Notes under the pieces: generated by a model | What the model was told of the DNA's origin: nothing | What the model saw: the letters and a program-made list of their open reading frames with translations, nothing else | The model's database searches: none | In this document: positions 28,410 to 36,805 of the stretch, piece after piece | Layout: each line of letters opens with the position of its first letter | Numbering within the stretch: the first letter of the stretch is position 1 | NCBI GenBank assembly: GCA_900472395.1 | Contig: UCHV01000006.1 | Coordinates: forward strand, 1-64,000 | Reading direction: 5' to 3' | DNA: 64,000 nt | Source of the DNA: Hyphomicrobiales bacterium | GTDB lineage: Bacteria > Pseudomonadota > Alphaproteobacteria > Rhizobiales > Rhizobiaceae | Program-made: the position numbers and the translations under genes

Positions 28410-28423
28410 AATTCATATGATAG
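28410..28423 (-). promoter_or_regulatory. Candidate FadR-type operator, copy 4
   Basis: CTATCATATGAATT read on the minus strand, 145 bp before the first permease gene and in opposite orientation to copy 3. Its core TCATATGA is itself a palindrome, as expected for a dimeric GntR-type repressor. Confidence 0.6.
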
Positions 28424-28567
28424 GTTGATAAGTTGTTTGACCAATGTCGTGGATATGCTATGTCGAATGTGGGAGGAGGCCTGGAAGTCAGATCAATCTG
28501 ACGGTCAGGCATTGGCGGACACGTGCCTTGTGGCATCTGTCTGCGGCGATTTCTTCGGAGGAGTTTC

Positions 28568-29509
28568 ATGGCCGATACCACCATCATCGCGGGCGACACG
28601 CCGGTTCCGGCGAGAAGACGCAAGGTCGTGTCCAGACGTCGCCGCAAGGTGCAGGACGCGCTCATCGCCTATTCCTTCATTGCCCCAAACTTCCTCGGCT
28701 TCGCGGTTTTCACGCTGGGGCCGATCCTGTTCGCCTTCGTTCTGGCTTTCATGCACTGGGACGGCAGCAATGACATGACCTTTGCGGGCCTCGACAATTT
28801 CTGGCGCCTGTTCGAGGACAAGGCATTCAAGGACGCGTTCTGGAACACGATCATCTATACGGTCGTCTCTGTGCCGGCGACGCTTGCCTGTGCGCTTGGT
28901 CTTGCCATTCTGCTCAATCAGAAAATCCTCGGTCGCGACTTTTTCCGCACCGCGATGTTCTTTCCCTATGTCGCCTCGCTGGTGGCCGTTGCCGTTGTCT
29001 GGAACATGATCTTCAACCCGGAAATGGGTCCGGTGAACATGATCCTCTATACGCTCGGCCTCGATCCGAAAAACATGCCGGGCTGGGCCGCCGACCGCCA
29101 TTGGGCGATGGTCACCGTCATCCTGTTCGGCGTGTGGAAGAGCATGGGTTATTTCATGGTCATCTATCTGGCCGGCCTACAGGGCATCAATTCCGAGCTC
29201 TACGAGGCCGCCGATCTGGATGGCGCCAATGCCTGGCAGAAGTTTCTCTATGTCACCGTGCCGCAGCTTGGGCCCACGACATTTTTCGTCACCGTGATGC
29301 TGACCATCCAGTCCTTCAAGGTTTTTGACCAGATCTACATGATCACGCAGGGCGGTCCCGGCACTTCCACCCTCGTGCTCGTTTATCACATCTATAACGA
29401 GGCCTTCATTTCCTGGGATCTCGGTTATTCCAGCATGATCGCGCTCGTCCTGTTCTTCCTCGTGCTGGCCGTCACCATCGTCCAGTTCCGCCGCCAGAAG
29501 GAGGACTGA
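28568..29509 (+). CDS. ABC sugar transporter permease, MalF/UgpA type
   Basis: A 313-residue inner-membrane permease with six transmembrane segments after a basic, cytoplasmic N-terminus (RRRKVVSRRRRK). The EAA loop (YEAADLDGANAWQKFLYVTVPQLGPT) that contacts the ATPase is intact. The ATG at 28568 follows GGAGGA. It starts the transport operon and is followed 3 bp later by the second permease. It belongs to carbohydrate uptake family 1 (CUT1), which imports oligosaccharides. Confidence 0.93.
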   Translation: MADTTIIAGDTPVPARRRKVVSRRRRKVQDALIAYSFIAPNFLGFAVFTLGPILFAFVLAFMHWDGSNDMTFAGLDNFWRLFEDKAFKDAFWNTIIYTVVSVPATLACALGLAILLNQKILGRDFFRTAMFFPYVASLVAVAVVWNMIFNPEMGPVNMILYTLGLDPKNMPGWAADRHWAMVTVILFGVWKSMGYFMVIYLAGLQGINSELYEAADLDGANAWQKFLYVTVPQLGPTTFFVTVMLTIQSFKVFDQIYMITQGGPGTSTLVLVYHIYNEAFISWDLGYSSMIALVLFFLVLAVTIVQFRRQKED

Positions 29510-29512
29510 GCC

Positions 29513-30349
29513 ATGCGCATTGCCGGCCAGAAACTCACCGGAAAACTCGCCGCCATCTATGCAACGGTCATCCTCATCACCATCGTGATGCTGCTGCCCT
29601 TCGCCTGGATGCTGTCGGCCTCGCTGAAACTCAGCAGCGAGGTTTTCGTTTTCCCGATCGAATGGATCCCGTCCAACCCGCAGTGGTCCAATTACGTCGA
29701 TATCTGGACAAAGATCCCGCTGGCGCTGTTCATCTACAACACGTCCAAGCTGACGATCATCGTCACGCTGTTGCAGCTGTTCACCTCCAGCTTTGCGGCC
29801 TATGCCTTCGCAAAACTGCATTTCCCTTACAAGAACGCGCTTTTTCTCGGTTATATCGCCACCATCGCCATGCCCTGGCAGGTCTATATGGTGCCGCAGT
29901 TCCTGCTGATGCGCGAATTCGGCCTCAACAACACGCACTTAGCGCTGATCTGCCTTCAGGCCTTCACCGCTTTCGGCGTATTCCTGATGCGGCAGTTCTA
30001 CATGTCGATCCCGACCGAGCTTTGCGAAGCGGCGCGCATCGATGGCATGAACGAATACCAGATCTGGGCAAAAATCATGCTGCCGCTGTCGAAGCCGGCA
30101 CTTTCCACACTGACGATCTTCACCTTCGTCACCACCTGGAACGATTTTCTCGGGCCGATGATCTACCTGACCAAAACCGAGCTGAAGACGATCCAGATCG
30201 GCTTGCGCATGTTCATCAGCCAATATTCGGCCGAATACGGATTGATCATGGCCGCCTCGGTGGTGGCGCTGATCCCGGTGCTGATCGTCTTCCTGTCGCT
30301 GCAACGCTTCTTCGTCGAAGGCGTCGCATCCTCCGGCATCAAGGGTTGA
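29513..30349 (+). CDS. ABC sugar transporter permease, MalG/UgpE type
   Basis: A 278-residue partner permease with six transmembrane segments and the EAA loop CEAARIDGMNEYQIWAKIMLPLSKPA. TWNDFLGPMIYL is a common MalG-type signature near the end. It would form the heterodimeric channel with the preceding gene product. GH88 begins 4 bp after its stop. Confidence 0.93.
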   Translation: MRIAGQKLTGKLAAIYATVILITIVMLLPFAWMLSASLKLSSEVFVFPIEWIPSNPQWSNYVDIWTKIPLALFIYNTSKLTIIVTLLQLFTSSFAAYAFAKLHFPYKNALFLGYIATIAMPWQVYMVPQFLLMREFGLNNTHLALICLQAFTAFGVFLMRQFYMSIPTELCEAARIDGMNEYQIWAKIMLPLSKPALSTLTIFTFVTTWNDFLGPMIYLTKTELKTIQIGLRMFISQYSAEYGLIMAASVVALIPVLIVFLSLQRFFVEGVASSGIKG

Positions 30350-30353
30350 TTTC

Positions 30354-31526
30354 ATGAACGCCATTTCCCCCATCGCTCCGCAGCCGATCACCGATGAAGA
30401 GGTCAAGACCGCACTCGATATCGCGGTCACGCAGATCCGCCGCAACCTGCCGGAATTCACCTATTCGGCGCAGAACCACTCGAGCGTGAACAATTTCTAT
30501 CCCGCCGTTGCCAATGACCAGTGGACGGCCGGTTTCTGGCCGGGCGAAATCTGGCTGGCTTATGAGCATAGCGGCGACAAGGTCTTTCAGTATGCGGCGC
30601 AGATACAGGTGCAGAGCTTTCTGCACCGGATCGAAAACCGGATCGAAACCGACCATCACGACATGGGCTTTCTCTATTCGCCTTCCTGCATTGCCGCATG
30701 GAAACTGGTGGGGGACGAGGATGGCCGCCGCGCAGCGCTTCTCGCCGCCGACCAACTGCTGGAACGTTTTCAGCCGATCGGCCAGTTCATTCAGGCCTGG
30801 GGCCGCAAGGGCAACCCGGATGAATATCGTTACATCATCGATTGCCTGCTGAACCTGCCGCTGCTCTATTGGGCGACAGAGCAGACAGGTGACCAGAAAT
30901 ACCGCGATATCGCGCTGATCCATGCCCGCACGACGCTTGCCAATTCGGTGCGGCCGGACGATTCCACCTATCACACCTTCTACATGGACCCGGTGACCGG
31001 TGCGCCGGTGCGCGGGGTGACCAAACAGGGATACGCTGACGACAGTTTCTGGGCGCGTGGTCAGGCCTGGGGCGTGGCCGGCATGGCGTTTTCCTATCGT
31101 TACGAGCGCATCGACCAATATCGCGATACATTCGACCGGCTTTTGGCCTTCTATCTCGAAAAACTGCCGGCAGACATGGTGCCCTATTGGGACATGGTGT
31201 TTACCGATGACGATAACGAACCGCGCGATACCTCGGCGGCCTCGATTGTGGCCTGCGGGCTGCTGGAAATGGCCGATCTTGTCGGTGGTGAGGCAGCCGA
31301 TCGTTACCGCGATCTTGCCCGCCGGATGATCAAAAGCCTTGCCGATCATTATGCCGTCAAGGACCCGGCCATCTCCAACGGGCTTGTCCTGCACGGCACC
31401 TATTCCAAAAAATCCCCCTACAACACCTGCCGCGGCGAAGGCGTCGATGAGTGCGTCTCCTGGGGTGACTATTATTACATGGAAGCCCTGACGCGCCTTT
31501 CGCGCGCATGGTCTTCATACTGGTGA
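30354..31526 (+). CDS. Unsaturated uronyl hydrolase, glycoside hydrolase family 88
   Basis: A 390-residue (alpha/alpha)6-barrel enzyme that hydrates and removes the 4,5-unsaturated uronic acid left by polysaccharide lyases. The two acidic positions typical of GH88 are visible: Asp103 (ETDHHDMGFLYSPS) and Asp163 (YRYIIDCLLNLPLLYWA). DDSFWARGQAWGVAGMAFSYRY and SWGDYYYMEALTRL are also family-typical. It has no signal peptide, so it acts in the cytoplasm. Its position inside the ABC operon shows that the imported substrate carries or acquires uronic acid. Confidence 0.93.
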   Translation: MNAISPIAPQPITDEEVKTALDIAVTQIRRNLPEFTYSAQNHSSVNNFYPAVANDQWTAGFWPGEIWLAYEHSGDKVFQYAAQIQVQSFLHRIENRIETDHHDMGFLYSPSCIAAWKLVGDEDGRRAALLAADQLLERFQPIGQFIQAWGRKGNPDEYRYIIDCLLNLPLLYWATEQTGDQKYRDIALIHARTTLANSVRPDDSTYHTFYMDPVTGAPVRGVTKQGYADDSFWARGQAWGVAGMAFSYRYERIDQYRDTFDRLLAFYLEKLPADMVPYWDMVFTDDDNEPRDTSAASIVACGLLEMADLVGGEAADRYRDLARRMIKSLADHYAVKDPAISNGLVLHGTYSKKSPYNTCRGEGVDECVSWGDYYYMEALTRLSRAWSSYW

Positions 31527-31538
31527 GAGATTGAACCG

Positions 31539-32648
31539 ATGGCCAGCATTTCACTGAAGAAATTGAACAAGACCTACGGTGCCCTGACCGTTGTCCATGA
31601 CATCGATCTGGAGATCGCCGACAAGGAATTCATCATTCTGGTCGGCCCTTCCGGCTGCGGAAAGTCCACGACCTTGCGCATGATCGCCGGGTTGGAGGAA
31701 ATCTCCGGCGGCGAGCTGCTCATCGGCGGCGATGTGGTCAACGACGTGCCGTCGAAAGACCGCGACATCGCCATGGTGTTCCAGAACTATGCGCTTTACC
31801 CGCATATGACCGTCTACAAGAACATGGCTTTTGGCCTGCAGCTGCGTAAAGCCTCGCGCGAGGTTATCGACCAGAAGGTGCAGGAAGCGGCAAAAATCCT
31901 CGACATCACGCATCTTCTGAACCGCAAGCCAAAAGCGCTTTCCGGCGGCCAGCGGCAGCGCGTGGCTTTGGGTCGCGCCATGGTGCGCAACCCGGAAGTG
32001 TTTTTGCTCGACGAGCCGCTCTCCAACCTCGATGCCAAACTGCGCGGCACGATGCGCGCCGAGATCACCAAGCTGCATAAGCGGCTGAACTCGACCTTCA
32101 TCTATGTGACGCACGACCAGATCGAGGCGATGACCATGGCCGACCGCATCGTGGTGATGGCCGATGGTCATATCCAGCAGGTCGACACGCCGCAGAACCT
32201 TTATGATCGCCCGATCAACATGTTCGTGGCCGGTTTTATCGGCGCGCCGCAGATGAACATGCTGCCTTCAAAAATCGAAAAGCGCGGCGACGGGTATGTG
32301 GCGATCTTTGACGGTCGCGTTTTGCCGATCCCGGCAAACTTCGACAAGGCCAGGATTGCGCCTTACGAGGGTCGCGACGTTGTCATCGGCCTGCGTCCGG
32401 AAAACTTTCATGAGCTGGCGCCCGCCGATATCGATCCTGACAACGTTGCTCCCTTCGAGGCCGTGGTCGATCTGGCCGAACCGATGGGGTCCGAGATCCA
32501 TCTCAATATCACCGCCGGGGAAAAGGCTATGACTGTGCGTGTCTCGCCGCGTTTCAAGGCGGGTATCGGTGAAACGGCCAAGCTGGTTGTCGATACGACC
32601 AACATGCAGCTTTTCGACAAGGAAACGGAACGGTCGATCCTTTATTGA
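31539..32648 (+). CDS. ABC sugar transporter ATPase, UgpC/MsmK type
   Basis: A 369-residue ATPase with Walker A GPSGCGKST (about residues 36-44), LSGGQRQR, Walker B VFLLDEP and a C-terminal OB/TOBE regulatory domain (VIGLRPENF). It energises import through the two upstream permeases. It begins 12 bp after the GH88 stop. Confidence 0.94.
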   Translation: MASISLKKLNKTYGALTVVHDIDLEIADKEFIILVGPSGCGKSTTLRMIAGLEEISGGELLIGGDVVNDVPSKDRDIAMVFQNYALYPHMTVYKNMAFGLQLRKASREVIDQKVQEAAKILDITHLLNRKPKALSGGQRQRVALGRAMVRNPEVFLLDEPLSNLDAKLRGTMRAEITKLHKRLNSTFIYVTHDQIEAMTMADRIVVMADGHIQQVDTPQNLYDRPINMFVAGFIGAPQMNMLPSKIEKRGDGYVAIFDGRVLPIPANFDKARIAPYEGRDVVIGLRPENFHELAPADIDPDNVAPFEAVVDLAEPMGSEIHLNITAGEKAMTVRVSPRFKAGIGETAKLVVDTTNMQLFDKETERSILY

Positions 32649-32670
32649 GATCGTCACCAAGGGGAAGCCC

Positions 32671-33381
32671 ATGCAGTGGCTGCGCGACATGTGGACGAAG
32701 GAAGGGCCGGGCATTCCCAAGAATGCGCCGAAGAAGACCGGCCTTGCCCTGTTTTCCCAGATCTTTGCGCGTGAATGGTGGGAGATGGTCAAGCTGAACA
32801 TCCTGTTCATTCTGGCCGCCCTGCTGATCATCCCCCTGCCCGCAGCCCTTGCCGCGACAGCTTTTGTCTGCGTCGCCTTTGTCGAAGATCGCAATACCTA
32901 TCTGCTGCGTGATTTCGTCGAGGCACTACGCCGTTATTTCTGGCCGGCGACGACCTGGGGCCTGCTGTTTGCTGCCGCCATCGGTCTTGGCGGTTATGCA
33001 GTTGCCACCTACGCATCGGCGGCCCGCGAAAATCTGCTGATGGCAGCACCGCTGGCGCTTGCCCTGGTCGTCACCGTTTTTCTCGGCGTCATGGCCTGCC
33101 ATCTTCTGGTGCTGATGGTGATGCGCGATCTGCCGGCGAAAACCTTGGTTCGGCTGGCGGCGATCGCCTCGATCATCCGGCCGCTGCCGGTGCTGGCCGC
33201 ACTTCTGTTCAATGCGGCCCTGTGGGTGGCTCATATCGCTTTTTACCCGGTGTCGGTGTTCATGCCAGCCACACTCAATTTTTCACTTGGGCTTTTTGCC
33301 ATCGTCTTTGCCGCCCACCGCGCGGCCGGGATGGTGCTTGCCCTGCCATCGGCTTCTCAAGCGGAGGCGGCCGAAACCTAG
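32671..33381 (+). CDS. DUF624 (YesL-like) membrane protein
   Basis: A 236-residue protein with an N-terminal cytoplasmic segment and about five or six transmembrane helices. The pattern (WWEMVKLNILFILAALLIIPLPAALAATAFVCVAFVEDRNTYLLRDFVEALRRYFW) is that of DUF624/YesL, a family that travels with CUT1 importers in pectin and oligouronate clusters. GGGGAAG stands before the ATG at 32671. Its function is unknown; assembly or stabilisation of the importer is a guess from context. Confidence 0.82.
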   Translation: MQWLRDMWTKEGPGIPKNAPKKTGLALFSQIFAREWWEMVKLNILFILAALLIIPLPAALAATAFVCVAFVEDRNTYLLRDFVEALRRYFWPATTWGLLFAAAIGLGGYAVATYASAARENLLMAAPLALALVVTVFLGVMACHLLVLMVMRDLPAKTLVRLAAIASIIRPLPVLAALLFNAALWVAHIAFYPVSVFMPATLNFSLGLFAIVFAAHRAAGMVLALPSASQAEAAET

Positions 33382-33436
33382 CATTTCTGACGCAGAAATA
33401 ATGAAACCAGAGACAATCCAGGGAAGGAGAAACAGG

Positions 33437-34717
33437 ATGTATTTGGAGACTTTTGGGAGAGGTTTGAAACTGACTTTGGCGGGGCTCACCCTTGCGGCAT
33501 CGACCGCAGGTGCAGCGCTGGCGCAATCCGGTGAGGCCGTCACGTTGCGCTGGGCGTTGTGGGACTGGGACAAGGTGGCCTATTACAAGCCGCTGATCGA
33601 GGCCTATCAGGCCAAGAACCCCAATGTAAAATTCGAGCATATCGATCTCGGCTCGCAGGATTATCAGCAGATGATCGCCACGCAGCTGGCGGGCGGTTCG
33701 AAAGATATCGACATCGTCACCGTCAAGGACGTGCCGAACTACACGAACCTCATCCGCGCCGGTTCGATCATGGATCTGTCGGCCTATATGAAGGAGCAGA
33801 AAATCGATCCGGCCTCCTTCGGCGGTCTGGCCGAGGAAATGACGGTGGACGGCAAAATCTATTCGCTGCCGTTCCGTTCGGATTTCTGGGTCGTCTATTA
33901 CAACAAGGACATTTTTGACAAAGCCGGTGTGCCCTACCCCACCAATGACATGACCTGGGCGCAGTTCGACGAAACCGCGACCAAGCTTGCCGGCGGCATG
34001 GGCACCAACAAGACCTATGGCGCGCTTCTGCATACCTGGCGCTCCACGGTTCAGCTGGCCGGTATTCAGGACGGCAAGAACACGCTGGCCGGTCCGGATT
34101 ACGCCTTCCTCAAGCCTTGGTACGAGCGTGCGCTGAAACTGCAGGAAGACGGCGTCATCCCTTCTTACGCAACGCTGAAGACCTCCAACACCCATTATTC
34201 CGGTCCGTTCTTCAACGGCACGGTCGGCATGCTGCCGATGGGCACCTGGTTCGTCGGCACGCAGATCGCCAAGGTGAAATCCGGTGAATCCAAGAGCAAG
34301 AACTGGGGCATCGTCAAATTCCCGCATCCGGATGGTGTCGTTGCCGGCACGACGGCGGCGCAGATTTCCGGTCTTTCGGTGAACAGCAATTCCGGCCACA
34401 AGGAAGCGGTGCTTGATTTCATCAAGTTTGTGACCGGTTCGGAAGGCGCCTCGATCATTGCCTCCACGGGCACGATCCCGACCGTTCGCACGCCCGAAGT
34501 GACGGCCAAGATCGCGTCGCTGGATGGTTTCCCGCAGGACGAGGCCAGCAAGGCAGCGCTGGAACCCGGCAAATCCTACCTGGAAATGGCGGTAACGCCG
34601 AATGCCGCGCGTATCGAGGTCATCCTCAACCGGGCGCATGACTCTCTCATGACCGACAATATCTCGATCGATGATGGTCTGAAGGAAATGACCGATGGCG
34701 TGAAAGCCATCAAGTAA
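33437..34717 (+). CDS. ABC sugar transporter substrate-binding protein (CUT1)
   Basis: A 426-residue extracellular solute-binding protein. A Sec signal peptide spans about residues 1-29 (LTLAGLTLAASTAGAALAQ). The mature protein has the family layout: VTLRWALWDWDKVAYYKPLIEAYQAKNPNVKFEHI, SLPFRSDFWVVYYNKDIFDKAGVPYPTNDMTW and GMLPMGTWFVGTQI. A strong GGAAGGAG site lies before the ATG. It would bind the oligosaccharide in the periplasm. An intrinsic terminator follows its stop. Confidence 0.94.
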   Translation: MYLETFGRGLKLTLAGLTLAASTAGAALAQSGEAVTLRWALWDWDKVAYYKPLIEAYQAKNPNVKFEHIDLGSQDYQQMIATQLAGGSKDIDIVTVKDVPNYTNLIRAGSIMDLSAYMKEQKIDPASFGGLAEEMTVDGKIYSLPFRSDFWVVYYNKDIFDKAGVPYPTNDMTWAQFDETATKLAGGMGTNKTYGALLHTWRSTVQLAGIQDGKNTLAGPDYAFLKPWYERALKLQEDGVIPSYATLKTSNTHYSGPFFNGTVGMLPMGTWFVGTQIAKVKSGESKSKNWGIVKFPHPDGVVAGTTAAQISGLSVNSNSGHKEAVLDFIKFVTGSEGASIIASTGTIPTVRTPEVTAKIASLDGFPQDEASKAALEPGKSYLEMAVTPNAARIEVILNRAHDSLMTDNISIDDGLKEMTDGVKAIK

Positions 34718-34724
34718 GATTTCC

Positions 34725-34761
34725 AAAACCCCGCGGAGACCAAGAGTTTTCGCGGGGTTTT
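34725..34761 (+). terminator. Intrinsic terminator of the transport operon
   Basis: An 11-bp stem, AAAACCCCGCG/CGCGGGGTTTT, with a loop of about 15 bases runs into TCTTTTG. It lies 8 bp after the binding-protein stop and may set DUF2264 apart from the transport genes. Confidence 0.85.
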
Positions 34762-34811
34762 CTTTTGTCCGCAGCCATGTTCGAAGCTAAGCCTGATTGA
34801 ATGGAAGCCCG

Positions 34812-36659
34812 ATGATCTATGATCCCGCCCGCGCCAATCCCCTCCACGGCAATCCTCTCCTAAGCCGCGATGATCTCGCCAAGGCGGTGATGGATCTGTT
34901 CAATCCGCTGCTTCCATACTTTTCTCAAGGCGGCGCGCGGGTGCGCCTCAGTGCCACCGGTGCGCATTTCGATCGTGCGGCCGCCGATCTCGAAGGCTTT
35001 GCCCGACCGCTCTGGGGCATCGTGCCGATGGCTGCCGGCGGTTATGATTTTCCGCATTGGGCGCTTTATCGCCGTGGCCTTGCCAACGGCACCGATCCGA
35101 ACCACCCGGAATACTGGGGCGATGTTTCCCGCACCGACCAGCGGCAGGTGGAGCTTGCCGCCATCGGTTTTGCTATTGCCATGGTGCCGCAGTTCATCTG
35201 GGACCCGCTGAGCGATGCCCAGAAGAAGACCGTTGCCGCCTATCTGATCTCGGCACGGGAAAAAGAGTTCGTCGATAACAACTGGAAATTCTTTCGCGTC
35301 CTGATCGATCTCGGGCTGACGCAGGCCGGTGTGGATTTCGACCGCTCTCTGACCGAAAAATATCTCGACGAAGTAGAGGCTTTCCGGCTTGGCGAGGGCT
35401 GGTATCGTGACGGGCCGGTGCAGCGTGTCGACCACTATGTGCCGTTTGCCCTGCATTTTTACGCGCTGATCTATTCCGTCATCGCCAAACACGACACCAA
35501 ACGCATTGCCGCCTACCGTGAGCGGGCCCATGTGTTTGCCAAGGATATCCGACACTGGTTCGGCGCTGACGGCGCCGCGTTGGCATTCGGTCGCAGCCAG
35601 ACCTATCGGTTTGCCTGCGGGGGTATCTGGGGTGCACTGGCCTTTGCCGGTGTAGAGGCCCTGCCCTGGAGCGAGATCAAGGGGTATTACATGCGGCATA
35701 TCCGCTGGTGGTCGCATCTGCCGATCGCGGAACGTGATGGCGTGCTCTCCATCGGCTACGGGTATCCGAACCTGATGATGAGCGAGAGCTATAATTCCGC
35801 CGGTTCGCCCTATTGGGCGCTCAAATTTTTCCTACCGCTGGCGCTGCCCGCCGATCATCCCTTCTGGACGGCTGAGGAGACCCCTGCCCTGGACTTTGCC
35901 GATCCGGTGCCTTTGAAGGAAGCCGGCATGGTGGCTATGCACACACCAGAGAATACGGTCATGCTTTCCTCCGGCCAGCAGCATGATAGAATGCTCGGCG
36001 CCAACGAAAAATATTCGAAATTCGTCTATTCGACCCGTTACGGTTTCAACATCGAGCTCAATGACCGTCATTTCGTCGCTGCCAGTTTTGACGGCATGCT
36101 GGGCCTTTCGGACGACGGCGTGCATTTCCGCATGCGCGAGGTGATTGAAGAAGCGCTGATTGCCGGCGACAAACTGTATTCGCGCTGGAAGCCGTGGAAC
36201 GATGTGACCGTCGAGACCTGGCTTCTCCCCGCTAATCCCTGGCATATCCGCATCCACCGCATTCACACCCCCCGTAGCCTGCAGACCAGCGAAGGCGGGT
36301 TTGCCATTCCGCGTGCCGATTTCAATGTCGACACGAGTGTGCAGGAACCGAGTAGAGCCATCTGGAACGGACAGACGGATATCAGTGCCGCCGTGGATCT
36401 GTCGCCCGATCTGCGGCGCAACGGCCATGCCATCAATGCCATTGCCAACAGTAACCTGATCCATGCCAAAACGCTGGTTCCGCAGCTTCGCGGCGAGATC
36501 GCTGCCGGCACAACGGTTCTGGCTGCCGCCTTTATCGCCCTGCCGAATACCGAAGCGCTGCCGGACTTTTCCAAAACAGCTCCTGCCTGCCCGGATCTGG
36601 CCGAACTGGAAGCGATTTTCCGTGACAGCGGGGAACGTGTTCCAGCCTTTGACCTCTGA
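34812..36659 (+). CDS. DUF2264-domain protein
   Basis: A 615-residue protein with no signal peptide. The first 360 residues are helical with many aromatic and His residues (WGIVPMAAGGYDFPHWALYRRGL, NNWKFFRVLIDLGLTQ, RDGPVQRVDHYVPFALHFYALIY, FGRSQTYRFACGGIWGALAF), which fits an alpha/alpha toroid. The rest is beta-rich, as in DUF2264 proteins. This family occurs in polysaccharide and uronate clusters and may be a further lyase or hydrolase; no activity can be assigned here. The ATG at 34812 is chosen because GGAAG lies 5 bases upstream. Confidence 0.85.
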   Translation: MIYDPARANPLHGNPLLSRDDLAKAVMDLFNPLLPYFSQGGARVRLSATGAHFDRAAADLEGFARPLWGIVPMAAGGYDFPHWALYRRGLANGTDPNHPEYWGDVSRTDQRQVELAAIGFAIAMVPQFIWDPLSDAQKKTVAAYLISAREKEFVDNNWKFFRVLIDLGLTQAGVDFDRSLTEKYLDEVEAFRLGEGWYRDGPVQRVDHYVPFALHFYALIYSVIAKHDTKRIAAYRERAHVFAKDIRHWFGADGAALAFGRSQTYRFACGGIWGALAFAGVEALPWSEIKGYYMRHIRWWSHLPIAERDGVLSIGYGYPNLMMSESYNSAGSPYWALKFFLPLALPADHPFWTAEETPALDFADPVPLKEAGMVAMHTPENTVMLSSGQQHDRMLGANEKYSKFVYSTRYGFNIELNDRHFVAASFDGMLGLSDDGVHFRMREVIEEALIAGDKLYSRWKPWNDVTVETWLLPANPWHIRIHRIHTPRSLQTSEGGFAIPRADFNVDTSVQEPSRAIWNGQTDISAAVDLSPDLRRNGHAINAIANSNLIHAKTLVPQLRGEIAAGTTVLAAAFIALPNTEALPDFSKTAPACPDLAELEAIFRDSGERVPAFDL

Positions 36660-36805
36660 AGGATTTTCAGGCCGCTGAGGATATCCTGAGCGCGAAAACG
36701 ATGGTCCGACCAGTTTCCCTCGCATTGCCATCTTGACGGCATCCGTGGGGCGGCTGGCGGGCCATTTGTTTTGCTGTCTCGGTACGGATTGTTCGCTCAC
36801 GGTGA

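Noticed and set aside
28410-28423. CATATGATAG as part of a promoter -10 element only
   Set aside because: The same motif occurs at three other promoter-proximal places in this island, so an operator is the better explanation, although overlap with a promoter remains possible.
35832-36800. A 322-codon minus-strand frame across the end of the DUF2264 gene
   Set aside because: It is antisense to a recognised gene and has no recognisable domain or good start signal.
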